A stretch of 23,964 nucleotides of DNA from a virus, in the IMG/VR virus record IMGVR_UViG_3300008625_000073, positions 1 to 23,964 of that record; one strand, 5' to 3'. Within the stretch, counting starts at the first letter, position 1. Every line of letters starts with the position of its first letter. Below the pieces are notes generated by a model. It was not told the origin of the DNA. It did not search any database and saw nothing but the letters and a program-made list of their open reading frames with translations. A program made the position numbers and the translations under genes. Below, one piece after another: positions 1 to 8,610 of this stretch.

Positions 1-119
1 CGAACCTGATTCGCTGCATGCTGCGACGTATTCTCGCGTCGATATCGTGACGCAATGACAGCGAATACTCCGCTGACCATTGCGGCACTGATTAGCCCTG
101 CGAATCCGATCCATTCCAT
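1..119 (-). CDS. Small membrane protein, holin candidate (cut by window edge)
   Basis: The first 39 codons are visible, reading MEWIGFAGLISAAMVSGVF from the start and continuing as a hydrophobic segment to about residue 25. A charged tail (RYRRENTS) follows. The ATG overlaps the TAA of the upstream 162-aa gene (TAATG), the coupling seen throughout this operon. One transmembrane helix with a basic C-terminus, placed directly after the tail-fibre genes, fits a small holin or other lysis-associated membrane protein. No lysin is visible because the window ends. The function is inference from position and topology; the coding call rests on the overlap and the open frame. Confidence 0.6.
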   Translation of the reverse strand, partial: MEWIGFAGLISAAMVSGVFAVIASRYRRENTSQHAANQV

Positions 120-607
120 TAGGTGGGTTCGGTCCATGTGAGGGTGTCCTCGTCCCAGTCGTAGAACGGCCCATCAGGGGTCGGATCTGCGACGGGATAG
201 GGGACAGGTGGTTCCCAGTGGTCTGTTACCCATGTCCATGATGGGAACGGTGAGGGTGGTTGTATCCACGAAACGGTGTCCTCATCCCACAGATAGCCAG
301 CAACCTGTGGGGTGGGTGGTTGCCACTCATAGTTGTCATCTAGCACCCATGACGGGAACGGTGACGGCCCGTAGAAAGCGTCGGCCACAGGGTCGTAGGT
401 GGAGCCGATTCCCGCATAGTTCATGCGCAACGGTGTGCCACCAAGGGCGTGGACGTTGCCTTGCGTGTTGTAAGACGTTTGTATCCATGTGCCACCAAGT
501 CCAAGGTCGTCGGCTAGGAACTCTTGCCCACGATGCTCTTGATCATCGCCCACGACTAGGACTCGTGTGACGGTGTTGGTTTCGTCTATTTCAGCAAAGT
601 GCGCCAT
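119..607 (-). CDS. Tail-fibre-associated Trp-rich repeat protein
   Basis: The 162-aa protein starts MAHFAEIDETNTVTRVLVV, a beginning widespread in small tail-associated proteins of marine phages. The middle has the familiar QTSYNTQGNVH and NYAGIGSTYD motifs. The C-terminal half is an imperfect duplication: PSPFPSW(V/T), then W-x-PP-x-P, then WDEDT(V/L)(S/T)W occur twice. The ATG overlaps the TGA of the glycine-rich gene upstream (ATGA). It is probably exposed at the distal tail and involved in receptor contact or fibre assembly. That role is inferred from the family and from its place at the end of the tail-fibre cluster; no catalytic motif is seen. Confidence 0.8.
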   Translation of the reverse strand: MAHFAEIDETNTVTRVLVVGDDQEHRGQEFLADDLGLGGTWIQTSYNTQGNVHALGGTPLRMNYAGIGSTYDPVADAFYGPSPFPSWVLDDNYEWQPPTPQVAGYLWDEDTVSWIQPPSPFPSWTWVTDHWEPPVPYPVADPTPDGPFYDWDEDTLTWTEPT

Positions 608-1545
608 CAGACTGCGTACCTGATTACAATGATGCCAGAACCACCATTGAGGCTGCCCGTGCTATAGTTTTGACCGCCACTGGCCGATCCAGTATTGGCG
701 GCAGCACCAGAACCTGAGTACCACGTGTTCGTGCTGCCCACGTGGTAACTACCATGGCCAGCGCCTCCTCCACCTCCACCGCCATAGCCTGCGTTGGGGA
801 AGGGATATGTAGTCAAGCCACTGCCACCGCCACCACCAGCGTAGGAAACCGCAGAGCCTGTTCGGTAAGAGTTGGTTGCAGCGCTTCCACCAGCACCGCC
901 GTAGCCGTTGCCGTAGGAGGCTGATGCGTTGTTTCCGATTCCTCCTGCACCACCCCCGCCTCCACCGCCAGACGACGGGTAACCGCCCCCGTAAGTGGCC
1001 CCATTTCCACCGTAGTTGCCAAATCCAGTCTGATTGTTCTGGTTTGGGCCATTTCGCATACTACCGCCCCCGCCACCGCCAGTTGATCCTCCTGCTGGAT
1101 TGACATTGCCATCTTGAATACCGTGACCGCCTCCAAGAGCAGTAGTCTGAGTATCAAAGGTGGTGCTCGAACCGTTTCCCCCCCCAGGTTGGCTCGATGC
1201 TGCCATTGAGCCTCCTGCCCCGACGGTGCAGACATAGGAGCCGTTGCTGGTTGCGCCTGTGGTTGTGGAAGCAGTGAGTGTTACCTCCTTGTAACCCCCT
1301 GCACCGCCACCACCGCAGGATGCCGCGGTGATCCAGTTGAAACCACCAGTTCCACCACCTGCAATATACAGAACATCTATATCGGTTTCGCCCGACACGA
1401 CGGTAAATGTGCCTGATGATAAGAACGTATGAGACTTATAGTTGGTGCCACCTGATGTATATGTGTTAGTTGTGCCGCCAGTAGCCTCAAACCCACCGCC
1501 GCCACCCGACTGAACCGCCCCCAACAACGCAGGACCAATACTCAC
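607..1545 (-). CDS. Glycine-rich tail fibre / adhesin-like protein
   Basis: A 312-aa protein dominated by GGGG runs from about residue 65 to the C-terminus, interspersed with Ser, Asn and Tyr. The less biased N-terminal part (around residues 30-60, FLSSGTFTVVSGETDIDVLY) followed by glycine-rich sequence matches the glycine-rich domain of many phage tail proteins. The start is GTG, preceded by GGAAG about 10 nt upstream. Such proteins are thought to form polyglycine-II-like bundles at fibre tips that contact the host surface. It lies in a run of three tail-fibre-like genes. Nearby plus-strand frames are shadows of the GGN codons. Confidence 0.8.
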   Translation of the reverse strand: MSIGPALLGAVQSGGGGGFEATGGTTNTYTSGGTNYKSHTFLSSGTFTVVSGETDIDVLYIAGGGTGGFNWITAASCGGGGAGGYKEVTLTASTTTGATSNGSYVCTVGAGGSMAASSQPGGGNGSSTTFDTQTTALGGGHGIQDGNVNPAGGSTGGGGGGSMRNGPNQNNQTGFGNYGGNGATYGGGYPSSGGGGGGGAGGIGNNASASYGNGYGGAGGSAATNSYRTGSAVSYAGGGGGSGLTTYPFPNAGYGGGGGGGAGHGSYHVGSTNTWYSGSGAAANTGSASGGQNYSTGSLNGGSGIIVIRYAV

Positions 1546-1576
1546 AACACACCCGCTTCCAACATCGTTGCAAACG

Positions 1577-2323
1577 TCACGCCAACGCCCCCGTCACATA
1601 CCACTCGTCCGTAGCCCTCTTGACGAGAGCCACCGATGCGTACTGTCCATCAATCGCAAGATTGCTATCTTTGGAACGCAATGTCACTCCTGCACCCGCC
1701 GTAATAGTTGTCGCACCAGCACCCTGCTGCACGACCAGAATCTGTGTCCCCACAGCGAAAGCCACGCTGGAGTTGGGAGGCACCGTCAACGTATTCGCAG
1801 ACGCATTGTTGACCTCGACCAGTTTCCCTGCATCCGCCAGCACCAGTGTGTAAGAAGCCGTCTGGTTATTGAATGCAATGTCTTGAAGTGCGACAGTGCC
1901 TGTCGCATCAGGCAACGTGATAACCCTGTCTTCGGTTGTCGGATCGGTTGCCCTTAGAAATGTTTCGTATGCGTCGGCTGTGGTGCCTTCCCACACAATC
2001 TCCTGGTTGGTGGCACCATCCAAGTAGATCGAATCCGATGCGGTGGTCACGCCATCGAGCGTGACCGCACCGCCATACGACACCCCCGCAGCAGCCGTCG
2101 AATCAGCCTTCAACACACGGTTATCGGTACCGACGGCGACACGGGCCACCGTGTCAGCGGCCGTAGCCGCAATCAGATCACCCTTAGCGTCCACAATGTC
2201 GTTCTGAACGACACCAGGGGACGTATTTACGAACGCCTCAACGTCAGTAAAGTTTTGGTTGACATCGGCTGCGACAGCAGTCGTCCCCGCAGAAAAGTCG
2301 TTCGTAACCGCCAAGGTCGCCAT
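1577..2323 (-). CDS. Tail fibre-like protein
   Basis: The 248-aa protein has an N-terminal stretch (NDFSAGTTAVAADVNQNF) and a DAKGDLIAATAADTVARV segment, both typical of phage tail fibres. The C-terminal part has the pattern NNQTASYTLVLADAGKLVEV, a threonine/valine-rich beta region and a final EWYVTGAL; this tail domain recurs at fibre C-termini in many marine and environmental phages. The ATG directly follows the stop of the 537-aa gene, with GGAGG nine nt upstream. The predicted role is fibre or baseplate attachment. The exact adhesin specificity cannot be told from sequence. Confidence 0.8.
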   Translation of the reverse strand: MATLAVTNDFSAGTTAVAADVNQNFTDVEAFVNTSPGVVQNDIVDAKGDLIAATAADTVARVAVGTDNRVLKADSTAAAGVSYGGAVTLDGVTTASDSIYLDGATNQEIVWEGTTADAYETFLRATDPTTEDRVITLPDATGTVALQDIAFNNQTASYTLVLADAGKLVEVNNASANTLTVPPNSSVAFAVGTQILVVQQGAGATTITAGAGVTLRSKDSNLAIDGQYASVALVKRATDEWYVTGALA

Positions 2324-3937
2324 CTAGCGGAGCCTCCTTGGCACGTAAGTGAACGCCAAAGCGTTCACCTCCCAGGTGTTGTTCGTGCCCGTCGGGCCAG
2401 AAACCTTCATACTTATTGCCCTTGCTGTCCCAAGTGTTGGAAGATTCTTCACATCGGCCACCAAATCCTTGGCCACAGCGTCCCACTGGGCGTAATACGC
2501 CGAGTTCGGATCAGCGTCATCCCACCTCATCGTTCCCCACAACGAACTAGACGTACGCCCCGTGATGTCCACATCAAACGACTTGGCCTGCTCCGCCTTG
2601 TCGTAGTTCTTGTAAACCGCCACAGGCAACGTCAAAGAAGCATCCGCCAACGTCACCATGCGAGGCTTCCCCCACCGCTTCTTCACAATCGGGTTGCGAC
2701 CCGCAACCCACCTCGTCACAAAATAAGACGAAATGTGAACCTCCGTGGACCCCACATACCTGTCAGTGGTGCGGTTCTGCTCGTCCTCAACATCAACAAC
2801 GACACCAGTGTTGGCGACACAACCCGCCAACACCGTTGGTGTGCCCCCAGGGGGGCGATACGTAAACATGGGGCCAGCGTCAACATCTGTTGACACCCAC
2901 GCCCCGAAGTCACCCAACGTCGGATCATAAATCAGTGTGCGTCGAGCAGTTGCAGCATCCTCAGTCCAGTCAACCGACACATAGAGTTTGTTTTTACCCC
3001 AAGCCATTTGTGGCTTGTTCGTAAACGTGATGCGTGCATCGTCAATAGCGGGCACCAACTTGGCGAACAACCAAATAAACCGTTCCCCGTCGAACAAGTA
3101 GATGCCTTCGGTGCCGAACCAGAAATATACCCCATGAGGCGTAGACACGGGCGACGATTCGGCAATCGAACCGACATCGTTTGTCAATGTCACAACCTGA
3201 AACGAATCCGAGTCAAACCCGTAGATCGCATGGACACTGTTTTCCTTGAACACCAGGAGGCGGTCCCCGTGGGGGACCAGCGCAGTGATCGACCCGCCAT
3301 GCTCCCCAATATCAATATCCACGTAGTCCGATGCCGCCCACTTCTCAGGAAGATTCGCATTAGACCAACGCACCCTCGACCTGTAAGCCGTACCCGACTC
3401 GTACGTGTGCGCAACGAAAGCAAAGTTGTTCCAAAACGCCACATACTTGGCTTGAGGCATGTTGCCCGTTGTGCCGTCCAACGTGGTGCCCAAATCGGAA
3501 GCCGTGGTGCCATCCCATTTGAACGACACCTGATCGTATGAAACGCCGTAAGCGACGTTGTTCATGGTGATGCCGTACACCCGCGACCCAGCCGTTCTCG
3601 CAGTGATGCCCGTCAGGTCCGTAAAGTTCGTCGAGCCGCTGTACGCCACCTTCGTGCCGTAGTTGACCATCACCTGGTTCGTGCCCGAATCGGTGTGAAA
3701 CCCCCACAGGCCCTGAACGTCGGCAGACAGCGCAGTGGTGTTGCGACGGTCCACGCCGTCACGCATCCGAATACCGCCCCGCGGATCCACAACCACGTTC
3801 AGCAAATCAGGCGACTCGTTTTCCGCCAAGTTGAACTGGTCAGACCTGAAGTTCAACCCACCCGAAAACGATTCCAGAACTTCAATCTTGAAGTCCCTCT
3901 TGGTCGGTCCGCCAGGAGGCGCTATGCCTACTCCCAT
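2324..3937 (-). CDS. Large tail/hub structural protein (probable beta-propeller nozzle)
   Basis: This 537-aa protein opens with a Pro/Gly-rich stretch, then SFSGGLNFRSDQFNLAENES and a GGIRMRDG motif. That beginning is common to large tail proteins located just downstream of head-tail adaptors in podoviruses. The rest is rich in beta-strand, Trp, Asn and Gly (for example GDRLLVFKENSVHAI and GVYFWFGTEGIYLFDG), suggesting a repeated beta-propeller as in nozzle or hub proteins of short-tailed phages. The fold is inference. The start overlaps the end of the adaptor gene by 10 nt, supporting coupled expression. No tape-measure gene follows, consistent with a short tail. Confidence 0.75.
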   Translation of the reverse strand: MGVGIAPPGGPTKRDFKIEVLESFSGGLNFRSDQFNLAENESPDLLNVVVDPRGGIRMRDGVDRRNTTALSADVQGLWGFHTDSGTNQVMVNYGTKVAYSGSTNFTDLTGITARTAGSRVYGITMNNVAYGVSYDQVSFKWDGTTASDLGTTLDGTTGNMPQAKYVAFWNNFAFVAHTYESGTAYRSRVRWSNANLPEKWAASDYVDIDIGEHGGSITALVPHGDRLLVFKENSVHAIYGFDSDSFQVVTLTNDVGSIAESSPVSTPHGVYFWFGTEGIYLFDGERFIWLFAKLVPAIDDARITFTNKPQMAWGKNKLYVSVDWTEDAATARRTLIYDPTLGDFGAWVSTDVDAGPMFTYRPPGGTPTVLAGCVANTGVVVDVEDEQNRTTDRYVGSTEVHISSYFVTRWVAGRNPIVKKRWGKPRMVTLADASLTLPVAVYKNYDKAEQAKSFDVDITGRTSSSLWGTMRWDDADPNSAYYAQWDAVAKDLVADVKNLPTLGTARAISMKVSGPTGTNNTWEVNALAFTYVPRRLR

Positions 3938-4629
3938 GAATATCGCATGCGGTCCGCAAGAACGACACGCCCGCCACGCCTAGAAGTGCGACCATTCAGA
4001 ATAATGGGCTGTGGTGCAGGCGCATCGTCGTGACGGGCCTTCAAGTTGTTTAGTTCCTGGTTGAAAATAGCGAAATACTGGCCCGCCATCTGCGGGTCCT
4101 CTTGCTGCTCATAGGCCCGAGCAACCCCATAGGTGGCGACAACCATGTGAAACGGATCAGGTAGATCCGAAGGCTCGGTCGCATCCACCGACCCCGCGCC
4201 GAACGCCGCAGGGTTCTTGTAGCCCCGAACATTCACCGTGTATACCGCATCAGGTATCGGATGGAGGCGTACAGTGTCGGCCCAATACGACCAGTACCAC
4301 GGTTCCCCCGTCGTGGACACATCCAACGGGTACACGCTGTCAGAGTCGTCGCGGCCAATAAACGTCAACACATGGTCATCGGTTCGCAAAGCAGCAATCT
4401 CCCGCAAACCATTCGTGACCGACGCTCCCACAGTCGCCAGGCTGTAATCCTTCGTGGACGCAACCGTAGAGAACGTTGTGGACGTTTCATAAAACGGCCA
4501 CCGTTTCTCGCTGTAGACGATTACGTCGTAGCCCTCACCCAGGAAACGGTTGAGGGTGTCGTCTGTGATGTCAGACGAATCAATGTCAACAACGCTCCTG
4601 ATGTACGAGCGCATCGTGGAAATATCCAC
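3928..4629 (-). CDS. Head-to-tail adaptor (connector) protein
   Basis: The 233-aa protein starts MDISTMRSYIRSVVDIDSSD, then ITDDTLNRFLGEGYDVI. This helical N-terminus is typical of gp6/gp4-like adaptors that dock under the portal. The middle is mixed beta with aromatic residues, and the C-terminus is helical (AIFNQELNNLKARHD). The start is GTG overlapping the TAG of the 86-aa gene; an in-frame ATG five codons later is an alternative. Its position between capsid and large tail protein matches podovirus order. The precise family was not verified by search. Confidence 0.75.
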   Translation of the reverse strand: MDISTMRSYIRSVVDIDSSDITDDTLNRFLGEGYDVIVYSEKRWPFYETSTTFSTVASTKDYSLATVGASVTNGLREIAALRTDDHVLTFIGRDDSDSVYPLDVSTTGEPWYWSYWADTVRLHPIPDAVYTVNVRGYKNPAAFGAGSVDATEPSDLPDPFHMVVATYGVARAYEQQEDPQMAGQYFAIFNQELNNLKARHDDAPAPQPIILNGRTSRRGGRVVLADRMRYSWE

Positions 4630-4889
4630 TATTCACCCAACCGTGCATGAAACATGCAAATATCGGTTCCTTCGGCAGGTCGAGCCTTACAAGGCTCACC
4701 CGCCACCGTAGTTTCCCTACACACAGGCCCCGAAGGTTTCGGATCGTGAGTGGGAGTAGGGTTTATGCGAGCCAGGTTGCGTTCACGGCTTATTGCGTGA
4801 CGTTCAGAACGAACCTCGCGCATGTTGCCCGCTGGTTGACCAGCAGGACGAGTCCTTGTTCCGTAACTGATAGCGAAATCGCGTGCCAT
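4629..4889 (-). CDS. Small Cys/His protein, putative zinc-binding
   Basis: This 86-aa basic protein carries C57, C67, C78 and H81 in the order VCRETTVAGEPC then ICMFH, a pattern seen in many small phage and actinobacterial proteins (CxxxxxxGxxC...CxxH) likely to bind one zinc. The first 50 residues are Arg-rich and probably flexible. The ATG has a strong SD (AGGAG six nt upstream). It sits between capsid and adaptor genes. Function is unknown; a minor virion or head-completion role is only positional inference. Confidence 0.7.
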   Translation of the reverse strand: MARDFAISYGTRTRPAGQPAGNMREVRSERHAISRERNLARINPTPTHDPKPSGPVCRETTVAGEPCKARPAEGTDICMFHARLGE

Positions 4890-4913
4890 GTCGGTCTCCT
4901 GGGAAACATGAGG

Positions 4914-4965
4914 GGCGGGGACGGCGGTTGGCCGATGGGGGAAGGGAGAACACGCCGCCCCCGCC
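4914..4965 (-). terminator. GC-rich hairpin downstream of the capsid gene
   Basis: Positions 4914-4926 (GGCGGGGACGGCG) pair with 4953-4965 (CGCCGCCCCCGCC) over 13 positions with one non-Watson-Crick pair, leaving a 26-nt loop. It lies 11 nt after the capsid stop codon in transcription direction. There is no T-run, so it may be an intrinsic terminator of the U-less kind or an attenuator/RNA-stabilising hairpin that sets capsid expression above that of downstream genes. Confidence 0.5.
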
Positions 4966-4976
4966 GATTATGTGGA

Positions 4977-5915
4977 TCAGGTGACGCCTGTCAACTTGCC
5001 CTGACGCGCCCTGTTGGAACAGGTCAGGTTGCCGTATGACAGGATCTGTGAGTACACAGCGTCCTGATTGGTGGGCCGCACGAACGGTGTCGGCTTGAAC
5101 CACGTATCCGAGTGACCTACCAACTGGAGGTACTTGGTGTTCAGCATGTACATCACCTGCGAGGTGCATGCACCGTCGAACGTGACAGGTGCGCCCTTGA
5201 ACATGAGGTTCTGGAAACCAGCGTCAGCGACATCAGTGTCGGTGTAACGAATCTGGTCTGTCAGAAGGGCCTCATAGTCCTCGTAGACATCCTGTGTGGT
5301 GATGATGATCGACGGCTGATCGTTGCCAACCGAAACACTGTTGTACAGTGTCGCCATCTTCGCGGTGGTGATCGCACCACCCGAAGCGGTTTCGGTTGAA
5401 GCCCAGAAGCCGTTGCCAGAGCCAGACTGGTCGATGCCACCGACAGTGCCCGTGGAATCCACGATTGCTGCGATGCCTTCCCAGTCCTTGTTGGAGTTGC
5501 CCGTGCCGTCAGCGAAGAACATGGTGTTCATGTTTTCAATGACTGTTTCCTGAGCCTGGAAGATCTTGCCTTCCAGCAGGTCGATGATCTGAGCCTCGCC
5601 GTTGTTCTTGGCTTCCTCAAGACCATTGATGGTCACGGTCACGGCGTACTGCTTCCAGTCGTACTCAGCGGCCGAAATGCCTGTCTGAGCAGTCGTGGAA
5701 ATAGTGTCCGTGGTGGCGTACGAACCAGCGGTGCTGTTCGTGCCGTAGATGATTGGAACGACGATCTTCGCTCCACCACTGATCCGCCTGATCGTCTGCC
5801 CGTTAGTCAGGGCATAAAACAGGGGACGCGCTGAGAAAATGTTGTCCACCAACTTGGGGACATAGTTATTCAGCGTGGTAGAGAGAATCTCATCAAAGTT
5901 GCTGTTGCCAGCCAT
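4977..5915 (-). CDS. Major capsid protein (HK97-type fold expected)
   Basis: The 312-aa protein begins NSNFDEILSTTLNNYVPKL and continues with SGGAKIVVPIIYGTN, SAAEYDWKQYAVTVTINGLE and EAKNNGEAQIIDLLEGKI. These are hallmarks of a phage major capsid family with an HK97 fold, usually about 300-330 aa. IIITTQDVYEDYEALL and the C-terminal YLQLVGHSDTWFKPTPF also fit. ATG is preceded by AAGGA seven nt upstream, a strong site for a highly expressed gene. It follows the scaffold and portal genes, the classical order. Fold assignment is by family resemblance, not by structure prediction. Confidence 0.93.
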   Translation of the reverse strand: MAGNSNFDEILSTTLNNYVPKLVDNIFSARPLFYALTNGQTIRRISGGAKIVVPIIYGTNSTAGSYATTDTISTTAQTGISAAEYDWKQYAVTVTINGLEEAKNNGEAQIIDLLEGKIFQAQETVIENMNTMFFADGTGNSNKDWEGIAAIVDSTGTVGGIDQSGSGNGFWASTETASGGAITTAKMATLYNSVSVGNDQPSIIITTQDVYEDYEALLTDQIRYTDTDVADAGFQNLMFKGAPVTFDGACTSQVMYMLNTKYLQLVGHSDTWFKPTPFVRPTNQDAVYSQILSYGNLTCSNRARQGKLTGVT

Positions 5916-5946
5916 GATGGTTTCCTTCTGTTAGAGGTATGTGAGA

Positions 5947-6681
5947 TCAGGTTGAACTCAACTGCTTCTTAGCCAAAGCGAAAGCCTCACGGATTGAACC
6001 TGCCTGCTTCCCAGCGTTGTTCGACACAACGGCACCAGCCTGAACGGTCTTTCCGCCCTCGACTGACACAGCGTCCCGTTTCGCCTCGGTTACCTCACGG
6101 TCAGCCTGCGCCTGCGCCGCAGAAGCGGACACCTCGCGGAACTTCATGTGAGCGTACGCGGCGTCCAAGTTCGGAATCCCGTTAGACAACGCATGCTGAA
6201 ACAGCGCACGCTCGTCAAACTCGCCGTACTTGGACTTCAATCCGACAACTTCCTTGTCAATGGCCTGCTGCCTAGCGGCCGCAGCCTGGGCCTCCAACTG
6301 GGATTCGATCTTCGCTATCCTCTGCTCCGTCGGGTCCATCTCGTCCCACGAATCATCCGACTCGGGCGACGGCTGGGTGTCCGACACACCAAACGCAGTA
6401 GACAACGCTGTGATTGTCCCAGCAGGATCCGACTCCAACGCGTTGGCGATGGCTTCGGCTTGCTGCAACCGTTGACGTTCAGATGCCAACTCCTGCGTCT
6501 TACGGGTGTAATCCGCCTGACGTTGGTATCCGCTTTGAAGTTCCTCCAGCGTGACCGACTGATCTTCACCATCCACCTTGATGGTGTATGTTTCCGATTC
6601 GACGGTTTCTGTGGGTTCTTCTGTTGAAGCCTCTGGAATGTCCACCTCGTCGGTGGGGTCCGTTGGTTCTGATTCTGGCAC
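5947..6681 (-). CDS. Capsid assembly scaffolding protein
   Basis: The 244-aa protein is very acidic at the N-terminus (about the first 40 residues, rich in E, D, T and P). Then comes a short beta segment with EDQSVTLEELQSGYQRQADY, the signature start of many phage scaffolds, followed by a Gln/Arg/Glu-rich coiled coil to about residue 85 and a second helical section (IAKIESQLEAQAAAARQQA). The C-terminus is basic (AFALAKKQL), as expected for coat binding. GTG is chosen because AGGAGG lies four nt upstream. It sits directly between portal and capsid, as usual for this protein, which directs procapsid assembly and then exits. Confidence 0.9.
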   Translation of the reverse strand: MPESEPTDPTDEVDIPEASTEEPTETVESETYTIKVDGEDQSVTLEELQSGYQRQADYTRKTQELASERQRLQQAEAIANALESDPAGTITALSTAFGVSDTQPSPESDDSWDEMDPTEQRIAKIESQLEAQAAAARQQAIDKEVVGLKSKYGEFDERALFQHALSNGIPNLDAAYAHMKFREVSASAAQAQADREVTEAKRDAVSVEGGKTVQAGAVVSNNAGKQAGSIREAFALAKKQLSST

Positions 6682-6732
6682 TTAGCCTCCTAGGAATCCT
6701 ATTTGGTTGTTCCTGATAGAAAGTTGCAGTGT

Positions 6733-6753
6733 CCCACTTTGTTACAAAGCGGG
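6733..6753 (-). terminator. Hairpin whose loop is the portal stop codon
   Basis: In the minus-strand RNA the arms CCCGCUUUG and CAAAGUGGG pair over nine positions (one G-U) around the loop UAA, which is the portal stop codon. It lies between portal and scaffold, where gene dosage must rise. There is no U-run after it. The downstream arm overlaps one copy of the AAAGTGGGACAC motif (6729-6740). It may act as a weak terminator, an RNA-processing site or a protein-binding operator. Confidence 0.5.
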
Positions 6754-8610
6754 AAGTTCCATCCCCATTTGTCCCTCCAACTGAGTCAACAACTCAGGAG
6801 GAACACCACCCGTAGGAGCAAATGCTCCGCCCTGGGCAGGCAGCGGCGGCATCGCCCCGTTGGGCGGCATTCCGCCGCCAGGAGGAGCACCCTCAGGCCC
6901 CTCGGGGGCCATCGGCTGCTGCTGCATCATAAACTTTTCGGGATTTTTGATGTCGAACCCGTCGCGCAACACATGCAAAGCCAACTGTGCAGGATCAATC
7001 ACCGTTCCCACCAGAGGCGCAACAGCATTCAACAAACTGATGGCCTGCTGCTTGCGAATCGTGTCATTGATCGGCTGAGTGGAACCACCCTCAACAGTAA
7101 AATCAAACTCGCCCACAATGTCTTCACGGGCATAAGCCACAAACTCGTCGTTACCGTCGGGACCAGCGATACGGGCAACCTGCTCACCAGTCATGTACTG
7201 CTGCATCAACTGCAAGACACGCCTGGCGATCTGCCCAATAGCCAACTCCACAATCGCCAACTTGTCGGCAGCCCGCGCATTGGCGGCATCGGCAATAATC
7301 GAAGCCTCAGTGGCCGTACGGCGAATCTCAGGCATCTGCCCACGGGCGTACTCGTTTACACCGCTGACCGTGTTGATGTCTTGTTCAATAATGTTGCTGT
7401 AAGCGTAAATCTCGGGGCTTAGCGCCGTCTGAGGCATCGGCATGACAACCTCAGACAGCGGCTTGTTCTCATCGACCACGGGCACCAAACGGCCATCGTC
7501 GTCAGATTCCAGGGCCTCGCGGCCCTCGGGACCGAAACTGCGTTCGTGGTACAGGTACTTGCGGGCGTAGCGTTTACGGTCATTCATCAACTGCGAACGG
7601 GTCTTATCCAACTCCAGTTGCAGCGATTCAATCGACTCCAAATCACCCAACGGGTAAAACCTGTCAGGAATGTCGTAGTTCCTTAGCATCACGAACGGCT
7701 GACCGTACGCGTACGGCATGGGGGTCGGATCAAGAAGGAACTCGTCGCCGTTCTCGGCGCACACACTGACGGTATTTGACTCGATGTCGTAGTACTCGTA
7801 CAGGGTTACACGGTCGTCGTCAACGTACTGCTCTGTTCCGCCCAAACCGTCTTCGCGGGCTCCCTTCACACCCGCATCGGCACTTAGGCGTTTCCGCACC
7901 GACGGCTTGTACCGCTTGTCCGACTGGACATCCTCCAGGGACCGCACAATGCGTTGCGCAATCCAGGTGACATCATCCATGCAGGTTGCTTCAGGGTCAA
8001 CGAATACGTCGAACGGGGAAACCCGTTCGACAAACGCCTGATCCTCCACAATCGTCATGGTTGTTGTAGGCAGATTCGCTGAAATCTCTTCATCTGTGGG
8101 TAGTTCCCCAGCGAACTCGGGCATCTGCACGGCGGCAGCGTCAGCGACAGCGACCTGTTCAGCGTACAGGGCTTCCAGGTCGAGGTCCCCCAGGGAGCGT
8201 TCCTGCTCAACGAACCGCCAACCGACCTTCAACCAGCCGTGGCCAAAGATCAAAAAATCTTTGACGGCACGCCGAAACGGCTTCTGATAGTCGTGATGCC
8301 GCCACAAATAGTTGATGACGGCCTCATTGGTGGCCGCACGCTCCGCACCCTGTGGGGTCGTAGCCGACACCACAATCTTTGGATGGTTCACCGCAACAGA
8401 CGGCGAAATCACATTGATCGTCGAAAACGCCAGATTGACAGCGATCAGATCCGACTGCGTAACTGTTGTGGACGGCCAATGCTTCCCACGGTACAAATCA
8501 CCGAGCCTGCGCCAGGTCTCGTCGTAGCCCTCGTCGTCACGCCACTTGCGGGCCAACTCCAGGCGACGCTTATACGCATCGAACCGTTCCGAACGCGTCT
8601 TACGAGCCAC
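6742..8610 (-). CDS. Portal protein
   Basis: The 622-aa protein has the length and character of podovirus portal proteins. The N-terminal helical region (RKTRSERFDAYKRRLELARK) is followed by NVISPSVAVNHPKIVV, the FLIFGHGWLKVGWRF clip region and acidic segments. A long helical section follows (SLQLELDKTRSQLMNDRKR, then NTVSGVNEYARGQMPE), and the last 65 residues are Pro/Gly/Met/Gln-rich and flexible. It forms the dodecameric channel at one capsid vertex, docking terminase during packaging and the adaptor afterwards. GTG directly abuts the stop of the upstream 89-aa gene, with AAGGTGG seven nt upstream. The next gene is the scaffold. Confidence 0.92.
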   Translation of the reverse strand: MARKTRSERFDAYKRRLELARKWRDDEGYDETWRRLGDLYRGKHWPSTTVTQSDLIAVNLAFSTINVISPSVAVNHPKIVVSATTPQGAERAATNEAVINYLWRHHDYQKPFRRAVKDFLIFGHGWLKVGWRFVEQERSLGDLDLEALYAEQVAVADAAAVQMPEFAGELPTDEEISANLPTTTMTIVEDQAFVERVSPFDVFVDPEATCMDDVTWIAQRIVRSLEDVQSDKRYKPSVRKRLSADAGVKGAREDGLGGTEQYVDDDRVTLYEYYDIESNTVSVCAENGDEFLLDPTPMPYAYGQPFVMLRNYDIPDRFYPLGDLESIESLQLELDKTRSQLMNDRKRYARKYLYHERSFGPEGREALESDDDGRLVPVVDENKPLSEVVMPMPQTALSPEIYAYSNIIEQDINTVSGVNEYARGQMPEIRRTATEASIIADAANARAADKLAIVELAIGQIARRVLQLMQQYMTGEQVARIAGPDGNDEFVAYAREDIVGEFDFTVEGGSTQPINDTIRKQQAISLLNAVAPLVGTVIDPAQLALHVLRDGFDIKNPEKFMMQQQPMAPEGPEGAPPGGGMPPNGAMPPLPAQGGAFAPTGGVPPELLTQLEGQMGMELPAL

